64,000 bases of DNA from Serpentinicella alkaliphila (GTDB lineage Bacteria; Bacillota; Clostridia; Peptostreptococcales; Natronincolaceae): the NCBI RefSeq assembly GCF_018141405.1, contig NZ_CP058648.1:1193001-1257000 (forward strand). The letters run 5' to 3'. The notes under the pieces were generated by a model that was not told where the DNA came from, searched no databases, and was given only the letters and a program-made list of their open reading frames with translations. Position 1 is the first letter of the stretch. The number at the start of each line of letters is the position of its first letter. The position numbers and the translations under genes were made by a program. Shown here in pieces: positions 57,109 through 64,000 of this stretch.

Positions 57109-58473
57109 ATGGGAAAATCAAAGACTAAATATATTTGTCAACAATGCGGCTACGAAAGTCCTAAATGGTTTGGAATGTGTCCTGGATGTAGTCAGTGGAA
57201 TACTATGGAAGAAGAATTTGTAGATAACTCCAAAAGTTTTAAACGCTCTCCTACTGTTAAAGGAGGAACAGCTCCTCAGCCAATTAAAGAGGTTAAAACT
57301 GGGGATTACATAAGATATGATACTCAAATACAAGAATTAAACCGGGTGCTTGGAGGTGGCTTAGTAAAAGGGTCACTTACTTTAATATCTGGAGAACCTG
57401 GTATTGGCAAATCAACGCTAATATTGCAAGCTGCTGGAGCTATAGCTAATAAATATGGTAAAACCTTATATGTATCAGGTGAGGAATCAGAAGAACAGAT
57501 TAAAATGAGGGCTGAGAGATTAAAAACTCTAGAGGAAAACCTATATATCGTTTCAGAAACGAATATTAATCGAATTGAGAAGTTTATTGAGAATATGGAG
57601 CCAGTTTTTGTAATAATAGACTCTGTTCAAACTCTATATAAAGAAGAGATAGTTTCGGCACCAGGTAGTGTGTCACAGGTTAAAGAGTCGGTAAATAACC
57701 TAATGAGAATAGGAAAATCAAGTAACATACCAATATTTTTAGTCGCACATGTAACTAAGCAAGGGGAACTGGCAGGACCCAGAGTATTAGAGCATATGGT
57801 CGATACTGTCTTGCATTTTGAAGGGGAACGAACTCAAGAGTTTAGAATATTAAGGGCCTTAAAGAACCGCTTTGGAACTACGAGCGAAATTGGAGTTTTT
57901 GAAATGAGTATGGATGGCCTAATTGAAATAACAAATCCTTCAGGGATTTTTTTAGAAACCCTAAATCCTGAAGCAGAGGGGTCTATAGTAGTAGGAACAG
58001 TAGAGGGAACTAGACCATTATTAGTAGAAATTCAGGCCTTGGTAACTAGTACCACCTCTGGTTTCCCCAGAAGAACTGCTGTAGGGGTAGATACGAATAG
58101 GCTAAATTTAATTATTGCAGTATTAGAAAAAAAAGTAGGTTTACCTCTTAGCTTTCAAGATATATATGTTAATGTTGTTGGTGGTTTAAAGTTAGAAGGA
58201 ACATCCGCTGATTTAGGAATAGCTATGGCTATTTATTCCAGTGTGAGAGGCATAAAAATCCCATCTGGACAGATGGTTGCAATTGGAGAAGTTTCTTTAA
58301 CTGGAGAAATTCGCCCTGTAACACATATTGAAAAGCTGGTGAAAGAGGCAGAAAAAATGGGTTTTAAAAACTGTATTATTCCAAATCGAAATAAAGCAAA
58401 ACTTGATGGGATAAATAGCAATGTAATTGGCGTTACAGGGCTAAAGGATGCGTTGGATATAATAATTTCTTAA
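57109..58473 (+). CDS. radA: DNA repair protein RadA
   Basis: 454 residues. It has an N-terminal four-Cys zinc finger (Cys10, 13, 24, 27), a RecA-like ATPase with Walker A GEPGIGKST at 95-103, the RadA-specific LKNRFG at 251-256, and a C-terminal Lon-like domain (SGFPRRTAVGVDTNRLNLII, LGIAMAIYSS). RadA drives branch migration at recombination intermediates. It lies between clpC and disA, the usual Firmicutes order. Confidence 0.96.
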   Translation: MGKSKTKYICQQCGYESPKWFGMCPGCSQWNTMEEEFVDNSKSFKRSPTVKGGTAPQPIKEVKTGDYIRYDTQIQELNRVLGGGLVKGSLTLISGEPGIGKSTLILQAAGAIANKYGKTLYVSGEESEEQIKMRAERLKTLEENLYIVSETNINRIEKFIENMEPVFVIIDSVQTLYKEEIVSAPGSVSQVKESVNNLMRIGKSSNIPIFLVAHVTKQGELAGPRVLEHMVDTVLHFEGERTQEFRILRALKNRFGTTSEIGVFEMSMDGLIEITNPSGIFLETLNPEAEGSIVVGTVEGTRPLLVEIQALVTSTTSGFPRRTAVGVDTNRLNLIIAVLEKKVGLPLSFQDIYVNVVGGLKLEGTSADLGIAMAIYSSVRGIKIPSGQMVAIGEVSLTGEIRPVTHIEKLVKEAEKMGFKNCIIPNRNKAKLDGINSNVIGVTGLKDALDIIIS

Positions 58474-58539
58474 AACAGGTTAAAAAACGCATATATAGTT
58501 AAAACTAGAATAATAATGACAAAATGAAAGGAGGGGTAA

Positions 58540-59619
58540 ATGATGAAAGGGTATGAGGTCGGGGAAAGACAGTTGATGGATGCTATAAAGATGCTTGCTC
58601 CGGGCACCCCCTTAAGAGAAGGGATTGAAAATTTATTAAGAGCTAAAACTGGCGCACTTATAGTGATTAGTGATAGTGAAAAAATGGCAAATATAGTGGA
58701 TGGCGGATTTCCAATTAATATGGAATTTACACCTAACTATCTCTATGAATTAGGGAAGATGGATGGGGCCATAATATTAAGCCAAGATGCAAAAAAGATT
58801 CTTAATGCTAATGTTCAATTAGTTCCAGATAATTCAGTAACTTCCTCAGAAACAGGCATTAGACATAGAATTGCTGAAAGAGTTGCTAAGCAAACTGGAG
58901 AAATTGTAATTTCAATTTCCCAGAGAAGAAATATTATAACATTGTATTTAGGGAATTATAAATATGTCGTACAGGAAACAAATAAATTGTTATCTAAAGC
59001 TAACCAAGCCATACAAACTTTGGAAAAGTATAAGACTGTTTTGGATCGTGTTAAAACGAACTTAAGCGCCTTGGAGTTCGAGGACTTAGTTACAGTATAT
59101 GATGTAGCTACTGTAATACAAAGAACTGAAATGGTAATGAGAATAGTAAATGAAATAGAAAGATTTATTAATGAACTAGGTAATGAAGGCCGACTTATAA
59201 GTATGCAACTGGAGGAATTAGTCGTAAATGTAAAGGACGATGGGCGCAATATTATTGCTGATTATATTGTAGATGATACAAAAGAAATAAATGCTGTTTT
59301 AAAGGAAATACGTTCTCTTACATCTGAAGAGCTCCTAAATTTAACCTATATTGGAAAAATACTAGGTTTTACTCAAAATGCCAATCCTTTAGATTTATAT
59401 GTAATCCCAAGAGGCTATAGAATACTAAGTAAGATACCAAGGCTACCTGTTACCATTATTGACAACCTTATTTTAGAGTTTGGTAACTTTCAAAAGGTTT
59501 TAAAAGCGACAATAGAACAACTAGATGATGTTGATGGTATAGGAGAAATTAGAGCTAGATATATAAAAGAGGGCCTAAGACGACTTCAGGAACAAGTTTT
59601 AATGGGAAGACATATATAA
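58540..59619 (+). CDS. disA: DNA-integrity scanning protein DisA (diadenylate cyclase)
   Basis: 359 residues; a second ATG one codon later is possible. The N-terminal DAC domain makes c-di-AMP from two ATP. Asp75-Gly-Ala is intact in GKMDGAIILSQD. The second motif reads ETGIRHRIAERVAKQTG, where other DisA proteins have GTRHRTAER: both Thr, at 107 and 111, are Ile, while Arg108-His109-Arg110 remain. A helical linker and a C-terminal helix-hairpin-helix DNA-binding domain (VDGIGEIRARYIKEGLRRLQ) follow. It comes 66 bases after radA, as is normal. Activity could be reduced by the substitutions. Confidence 0.93.
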   Translation: MMKGYEVGERQLMDAIKMLAPGTPLREGIENLLRAKTGALIVISDSEKMANIVDGGFPINMEFTPNYLYELGKMDGAIILSQDAKKILNANVQLVPDNSVTSSETGIRHRIAERVAKQTGEIVISISQRRNIITLYLGNYKYVVQETNKLLSKANQAIQTLEKYKTVLDRVKTNLSALEFEDLVTVYDVATVIQRTEMVMRIVNEIERFINELGNEGRLISMQLEELVVNVKDDGRNIIADYIVDDTKEINAVLKEIRSLTSEELLNLTYIGKILGFTQNANPLDLYVIPRGYRILSKIPRLPVTIIDNLILEFGNFQKVLKATIEQLDDVDGIGEIRARYIKEGLRRLQEQVLMGRHI

Positions 59620-59630
59620 TACATATAATA

Positions 59631-59660
59631 AAAAAAACAACAAAATTTTGTTGTTTTTTT
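59631..59660. terminator. Bidirectional terminator after disA
   Basis: aaaaaaacaacaaa pairs with tttgttgttttttt around a short A/T loop; A and T tails allow it to act on both strands between convergent genes. Confidence 0.8.
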
Positions 59661-59662
59661 TA

Positions 59663-60064
59663 TTATAGTAAACCGTATTTTCCTAAGGTTTCAAGTTGAT
59701 TTTTATAGAAATCCTTAAGTAATTTTTGCATGTCAATATCTAATAAATTACATAGTGCAACTAAGTAGAAAAAATTATTAGAAATTTCTTGTTCGATTTT
59801 TTCTTTACACATTTCACAAGGTGTTCCTTCGATGTGATCAGAAGCGTAGTCTCTAAACTCAGAGAAGGAGATGTCCTTAGGTACTTCTAGTTTCTTTATA
59901 TGTAGTTGAGTGCAACCACAGTAGGTAGCAGATTTGGCAACAGCTCTGTTTACTTTAGCGTTACTTTCCTGAAGCTTAGTTAAAATATCAAGAGCACTTC
60001 TATGCCTTATAAGAACATTATCTACTTTTTGCTGGAATTCTTTTAAACACATACTATTATCCAT
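59663..60064 (-). CDS. Hypothetical helical Cys-rich protein (MazG-like C-terminal half)
   Basis: 133 residues, minus strand, starting MDNSMCLKEFQQKVDNVLIR. It is predicted all-helical. Two Cys clusters stand out: TYCGCTQLH near the middle and PCEMCKEKIEQEI later, which could bind a metal or form disulphides. The segment EISNNFFYLVALCNLLDIDM resembles the last helices of MazG/NTP-pyrophosphohydrolase-like proteins, but the EExxE metal motif is not clear. Homologues are common between disA and carD in this group of clostridia, from memory. I would not assign a function. Confidence 0.7.
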   Translation of the reverse strand: MDNSMCLKEFQQKVDNVLIRHRSALDILTKLQESNAKVNRAVAKSATYCGCTQLHIKKLEVPKDISFSEFRDYASDHIEGTPCEMCKEKIEQEISNNFFYLVALCNLLDIDMQKLLKDFYKNQLETLGKYGLL

Positions 60065-60231
60065 GGAACCAACTCCTGTCTATTTTACCTTCCCATATAG
60101 CTAATAATATTATACTTTTTTTAAGGTGTTTTTGTCAATTATGGGACAGTGATAATAATTTACACAATTAATGGAAATTCAGTTTAATATCTAAGGTTCC
60201 TTAATTAACCAGGAACATTGGAAAAAAATAT

Positions 60232-60261
60232 TTGACAATACCTAAATGCCTATGATAAAAT
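60232..60261 (+). promoter_or_regulatory. Possible upstream promoter for carD
   Basis: TTGACA, 18 nt, TAAAAT. A second, stronger promoter follows 41 bases later. Confidence 0.45.
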
Positions 60262-60272
60262 AATTATTTTGT

Positions 60273-60301
60273 TTGACATAAACACTATGGTTGTGTATAA
60301 T
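60273..60301 (+). promoter_or_regulatory. Consensus sigma-A promoter for carD
   Basis: TTGACA, exactly 17 nt, TATAAT; the start is near 60308, about 34 bases before the carD ATG. Confidence 0.85.
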
Positions 60302-60341
60302 AGTAATGAAGATATATACGTTGACTAGTAGGGGGGATAAC

Positions 60342-60818
60342 ATGTTCAATATCGGAGATAAAATTGCTTATCCAGTTCATGGGGCGGGTATAATAGAAGC
60401 AATAGAAGAAAGAGAAATTCTTGGTGAGTCAAAAAAATATTATGTTATGAAGATGCCCTTGAGTAATATGAAAGTTATGATTCCTCTTGATAATATGGGA
60501 GACGTAGGAGTAAGACCTGTTATAACACAAAAAGAAGTAGACGATATTTTTGCCATATTGTCAGCAGATGAAACCAAAATGCCGAAAAATTGGAATAGAA
60601 GATATAGAGCAAACATGGATAGAATCAAAAGCGGAAATATTTATGAGGTGGCAGAGGTTGTAAGAAACTTAACTTTAAGAGACAGAGAAAAAGCATTATC
60701 AACTGGTGAAAAGAAAATTTTAAACAATGCTAGACAAATACTTTTAAGCGAGATTATACTTGTAACTAATATTGATGAAGAAAAGGCTATGAACTTAATT
60801 GAAGAAGCAGTAAAATAA
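60342..60818 (+). CDS. CarD/CdnL-family transcription factor
   Basis: 158 residues from ATG 60342 behind aggggggat; upstream in-frame starts overlap the promoter. The N-terminal Tudor-like RNA-polymerase-interaction domain (FNIGDKIAYPVHGAGIIEAI, YYVMKMPLSNMKVMIP) is followed by a helical domain that touches the promoter DNA (MPKNWNRRYRANMDRIKSGN, REKALSTGEKKILNNARQIL). Family members stabilise open promoter complexes, notably at rRNA promoters. A consensus promoter drives it. Confidence 0.92.
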   Translation: MFNIGDKIAYPVHGAGIIEAIEEREILGESKKYYVMKMPLSNMKVMIPLDNMGDVGVRPVITQKEVDDIFAILSADETKMPKNWNRRYRANMDRIKSGNIYEVAEVVRNLTLRDREKALSTGEKKILNNARQILLSEIILVTNIDEEKAMNLIEEAVK

Positions 60819-60823
60819 AATAC

Positions 60824-60847
60824 GCCTCTTATGAGGCTTTTATTTTT
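60824..60847 (+). terminator. Terminator after carD
   Basis: A short GC stem (gcctc / gaggc, loop ttat) flanked by A/T pairs, then TTTTATTTTT. Confidence 0.75.
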
Positions 60848-60899
60848 AATTAATGCATATCAATAGGACTTATTAAATATTTTATTATTATCTAATTTT

Positions 60900-60908
60900 T
60901 GGTATAAT
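60900..60908 (+). promoter_or_regulatory. Extended -10 promoter before the PIN/TRAM gene
   Basis: TGGTATAAT, a perfect extended -10, with only a weak -35. Confidence 0.4.
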
Positions 60909-61006
60909 ATAATGTGGTGTCATTTAGGTTAAATTAGGTATTAAGTTTAATGTTGTATTTAAAAAACATAAAATGGAAATACTTAATTAGTGGAGGTGAA
61001 AAAAAT

Positions 61007-62110
61007 ATGATTAACAGAATTGTTAGAGGTGTACTGGCGCTGTTAAGTGCATTAAGTGGTGGTTTAGGCTATATATACGTTATAAATAACGTGTTAGGAA
61101 GGCCTGATAATGGAATGACTTTTATATTTGGAATTATTTTATCTTCATTAATAAGTGGTTTGTTATTATTTATTCTTGCACCATGGCTTATCAAAAAGGG
61201 AAAGGATACTGCTAGTTGGATAGAAAATGAGTTAGCTAACGTCCCGATAGTAAACGTTATTCTTGGCTCATTAGGACTTATAGTTGGTCTTATTATTGCA
61301 TATTTAATTAGTAATTTAGTAACAATCATTCCAATTCCAATAGTTGGAACTATTATTTCTACAGTAGTATATATTTTTATGGGGTACTTAGGTGTTAATA
61401 TAGCTACTAGAAAAACCGAAGAGTTGGCTAATTTTCAAAATTTCTTAAAAAAGTTTCCTAGAGAAAAAGAAAAAGATACTAAAAAAGGTATTTATGAAGC
61501 TTCACCGAAAATATTGGATACAAGTGTTATTATTGATGGTAGAATAGCAGATATTTGTAAAACTGGTTTTATTGAAGGTCCCCTTATAATTCCTGAGTTT
61601 GTTTTAAAAGAGCTTCAGCATATTGCAGATTCATCCTTAGCAATTAAAAGAAATCGTGGAAGACGTGGATTAGATATTTTAAATAAAATCCAAAAAGAAT
61701 TAGATATAGATGTTAAAATTAATACATTAGATTTTCCAGATATTGCAGAGGTGGACTCTAAGCTATTAAAACTAGCTCAAACTATAAACGGTAAAGTAGT
61801 AACAAATGATTATAACCTAAATAAAGTTGCTGAATTGCAAGGGGTTTTTGTTTTAAATATTAATGAGTTAGCAAATGCGATTAAGCCTGTTGTATTACCA
61901 GGAGAAGAAATGCTTGTTCAAGTGATAAAGGATGGAAAAGAGTCAGGTCAAGGGCTTGCATATTTAGATGATGGTACTATGATAGTAGTTGAAAGTGGTA
62001 AGAAATATATTGGTCAAAACATTGATGTTTTAGTAACTAGTGTACTACAAACAGCAGCAGGTAGAATGATTTTTGCAAAACCAAAATCACTAGTTGATAA
62101 AACCGCTTAA
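61007..62110 (+). CDS. PIN and TRAM domain membrane protein (YacL type)
   Basis: 367 residues from ATG 61007 with ggaggtga upstream. Four membrane segments occupy residues 1-135 ([20 protein letters not shown] and so on). The PIN nuclease-like domain ([55 protein letters not shown]) has the conserved acidic residues, and a C-terminal TRAM RNA-binding domain covers about 300-355 ([20 protein letters not shown]). It is placed between carD and ispD as in other Firmicutes. Activity is unproven; membrane-bound RNase action is inferred from the fold. Confidence 0.92.
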   Translation: MINRIVRGVLALLSALSGGLGYIYVINNVLGRPDNGMTFIFGIILSSLISGLLLFILAPWLIKKGKDTASWIENELANVPIVNVILGSLGLIVGLIIAYLISNLVTIIPIPIVGTIISTVVYIFMGYLGVNIATRKTEELANFQNFLKKFPREKEKDTKKGIYEASPKILDTSVIIDGRIADICKTGFIEGPLIIPEFVLKELQHIADSSLAIKRNRGRRGLDILNKIQKELDIDVKINTLDFPDIAEVDSKLLKLAQTINGKVVTNDYNLNKVAELQGVFVLNINELANAIKPVVLPGEEMLVQVIKDGKESGQGLAYLDDGTMIVVESGKKYIGQNIDVLVTSVLQTAAGRMIFAKPKSLVDKTA

Positions 62111-62116
62111 ATGAAG

Positions 62117-62147
62117 AAATTCCTTTGGTAAAACAAAGGAATTTTTT
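62117..62147 (+). terminator. Terminator after the PIN/TRAM gene
   Basis: A perfect 10-bp stem (aaattccttt / aaaggaattt), 8-nt loop, then TTT. Confidence 0.82.
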
Positions 62148-62207
62148 GTTGTGAAAAGAATAGTATAATGGAGTACAATTATATATATGGCTATGGAGGG
62201 AAGTTGG

Positions 62208-62909
62208 ATGAAATCCGATAAAGTATGCGCAATTATTGTGGCAGCAGGCCAAGGAAAAAGAATGAATAAAGGATATAATAAGCAATATATTTTACTTGGA
62301 GAAAAACCTATTTTAGTACATACTTTAGAAACAATCTCGGGTAATAATAATATTGACTATATAATTTTAGTAGTTCCGCAGGACGAAATTGATTATTGTA
62401 AAAAAGAGATAATTGAAAAATATAATATACAAAAAGTTTTATTGGTTGTTGCCGGCGGTGAAGAAAGACAACATTCTGTATACGCGGGAATAAAAAATAT
62501 AGATCCTAACACGGGAATTATTTTAATACACGATGGAGCTAGGCCATTTACAAGTAATGAAATAATAAATAGATCTATTAGAGAGGCAATAAATTACGGA
62601 GCTATAGTAGTAGCCGTACCTGTAAAAGATACTATTAAGGTTGTAAATAAAGAGTTAGAGGTGGTTAATACACCAAATAGAGAGACTTTGTGGTCTATTC
62701 AAACACCACAGGTTTTTAGTAGCAAAATTATAAAGCAGGCTTATGATGAAGGAATAGCTCAAAATTTTAGAGCTACTGATGATGCTATGATGGTAGAAGC
62801 TATGGGACATAAAGTTAAAATAGTTTTAGGGAGCTACGAAAATATTAAGATTACAACCCCTGAGGATATAATTTTAGCTGAACAAATTTTGTTAAGAGGT
62901 GAAGTATAA
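62208..62909 (+). CDS. ispD: 2-C-methyl-D-erythritol 4-phosphate cytidylyltransferase
   Basis: 233 residues from ATG 62208 behind tggaggga; an earlier ATG at 62187 would place that site inside the gene. Step three of the MEP isoprenoid pathway: MEP + CTP to CDP-ME. The nucleotide-binding N-terminus is [14 protein letters not shown], followed by [43 protein letters not shown] and [12 protein letters not shown]. The next gene, ispF, starts one base after the stop region, so the two are co-translated. Confidence 0.96.
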   Translation: MKSDKVCAIIVAAGQGKRMNKGYNKQYILLGEKPILVHTLETISGNNNIDYIILVVPQDEIDYCKKEIIEKYNIQKVLLVVAGGEERQHSVYAGIKNIDPNTGIILIHDGARPFTSNEIINRSIREAINYGAIVVAVPVKDTIKVVNKELEVVNTPNRETLWSIQTPQVFSSKIIKQAYDEGIAQNFRATDDAMMVEAMGHKVKIVLGSYENIKITTPEDIILAEQILLRGEV

Positions 62910-62910
62910 C

Positions 62911-63390
62911 ATGCGAGTAGGGATAGGCTATGATGTACATAAATTAGTGGATGGAAGAAAACTTATTATTGGTGGAATAACTATTCCGTTTGAGAAGGGG
63001 TTACTAGGTCATTCTGACGCTGATGTACTTGTGCATGCAATAATGGATGCTATGCTTGGGGCAGCAGCTTTGGGTGATATTGGAAAGCATTTTCCTGATA
63101 CGGATATGGAGTATAAAGGCGTGGATAGTATGGAACTCTTAAAGGAAGTTAATGAAAAAATCCTAAATAAAGGTTATAAAGTGAATAATATTGATGCGGT
63201 AATTATTGCTCAAAAACCTAAAATGGCTCCATATATTGAACAGATGGTAGAGAGAATAAGTGAAGTTATAGGGATTGAAAGGCAATGGATTAACATTAAA
63301 GCTACTACAACCGAAGGCCTAGGTTTCGCTGGTAAAGGGGAAGGTATAGCTGCACAGGCTATTGCTAGCATATTGGAGTATAAATTATAA
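62911..63390 (+). CDS. ispF: 2-C-methyl-D-erythritol 2,4-cyclodiphosphate synthase
   Basis: 159 residues from ATG 62911 with aagaggtga upstream. It cyclises CDP-ME 2-phosphate to MEcPP. The zinc site Asp8-x-His10 is in GIGYDVHKL, with the third ligand in [15 protein letters not shown]; substrate contacts [10 protein letters not shown] and the C-terminal [18 protein letters not shown] are intact. ispE, which acts between IspD and IspF, is elsewhere. It forms a tight pair with ispD. Confidence 0.97.
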   Translation: MRVGIGYDVHKLVDGRKLIIGGITIPFEKGLLGHSDADVLVHAIMDAMLGAAALGDIGKHFPDTDMEYKGVDSMELLKEVNEKILNKGYKVNNIDAVIIAQKPKMAPYIEQMVERISEVIGIERQWINIKATTTEGLGFAGKGEGIAAQAIASILEYKL

Positions 63391-63400
63391 AAAGAAATAG

Positions 63401-63429
63401 TTGACGAAAAAACTATAATGGATTATTCT
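63401..63429 (+). promoter_or_regulatory. Candidate promoter of the proS T-box transcript
   Basis: TTGACG, 17 nt, TATTCT, just after ispF; the start is near 63436. Confidence 0.5.
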
Positions 63430-63439
63430 ATAAAAAAAA

Positions 63440-63668
63440 GAATATGTAAATGCAATGATAGGGAATAGTAGAAAAAAACTTAGAGAAAAAACCCTCGGCT
63501 GAAAGGTTTTTAAATTTTTGAACCCGCCCTAAAGCAGTTTACTGAAGTTAGTAGGTAGACCGGTGGACACCGATATTTGTCATAAAGTGGGCTTTTTAGT
63601 TAATTAGAGTGGTACCGCGGGAATAATATCTCTCGTCTCTAGAATAGAGATGGGGGATTTTTTGTTAT
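63440..63668 (+). promoter_or_regulatory. T-box leader for proS, specifier probably CCC (Pro)
   Basis: The T-box consensus gagtggtaccgcgg lies at 63607-63620, with TGGT at 63610-63613. Stem I includes gaacccgccct; the specifier position, aligned with the serS leader (gaa-NNN), is CCC at 63523-63525, a proline codon. A terminator hairpin (ctctcgtctct / agagatggggga) with a T run covers about 63627-63665. The leader fills the 345-base gap before proS. Confidence 0.9.
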
Positions 63669-63717
63669 TTTTTATGCATTGTTACATAATTAAAAGTTTA
63701 TACTTTAAATAATATGA

Positions 63718-64000
<283 letters not shown>

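Overview
The window is AT-rich chromosomal DNA from a low-GC Gram-positive anaerobe of the class Clostridia. The evidence is the gene order ctsR-mcsA-mcsB-clpC-radA-disA-carD-PIN/TRAM-ispD-ispF-proS, two T-box leaders, a long Bacillus/Clostridium-type SRP RNA, strong purine-rich ribosome binding sites, frequent GTG/TTG starts, and a CoA-transferase/3-hydroxybutyryl-CoA dehydrogenase pair typical of butyrate or amino-acid fermenters. The genus cannot be fixed from sequence reading alone; something near Alkaliphilus/Peptostreptococcales is a guess.

Layout. 1-6.9 kb: end of a CoA-transferase B subunit, a GntP-type permease, hbd, a soluble chemoreceptor-like protein, dusB, a protein of the family often labelled quinate 5-dehydrogenase, and a second, very similar GntP permease. 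7.0-14.1 kb: greA-lysS behind a near-perfect promoter, niaR with a likely NiaR operator in front of a stand-alone PTS EIIC-like permease, a UPF0182 membrane protein and a small convergent gene. 14.2-18.1 kb: T-box-controlled serS, tadA, tRNA-Ser(GGA), SRP RNA, mscS and a DUF951 protein. 18.2-26.8 kb: ppk-ppx, rpsF-ssb-rpsR with a candidate S6:S18 leader, a nucleoside hydrolase, a YibE/F protein, an unknown acidic protein, a 158-bp MITE-like element with a 9-bp target duplication, and rplY/ctc.

26.9-37.6 kb holds two tandem rRNA operons (16S-23S-5S, then tRNA-Leu/fMet/Glu/Val, then 16S-23S-5S-5S), each with two consensus promoters. The copies differ by indels at universally conserved rRNA positions, which points to consensus or assembly error as much as to biology. 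A 52-53-bp double-hairpin repeat sits in both 16S-23S spacers and between two of the tRNA genes.

37.7-48.8 kb: a LiaF-like membrane protein, an isochorismatase-family hydrolase, an RlmL-type methyltransferase (minus strand), rmuC, and a compact signalling operon (hybrid histidine kinase with three receivers, CheR, CheB and a REC-GGDEF diguanylate cyclase) with no CheA, CheW or classical receptor beside it. 48.8-64 kb: hisC (minus), an EF-G paralogue with a Tyr in place of the catalytic His, the CtsR stress operon with a readable CtsR box, radA, disA (two active-site Thr are Ile), carD, a PIN/TRAM protein, ispD-ispF, and the start of T-box-controlled proS.

Starts were moved downstream of the longest reading frame wherever a clear Shine-Dalgarno and family N-terminus supported it. 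No CRISPR array, prophage or intact transposase was seen. Identifications are from reading motifs by eye, not from database searches.
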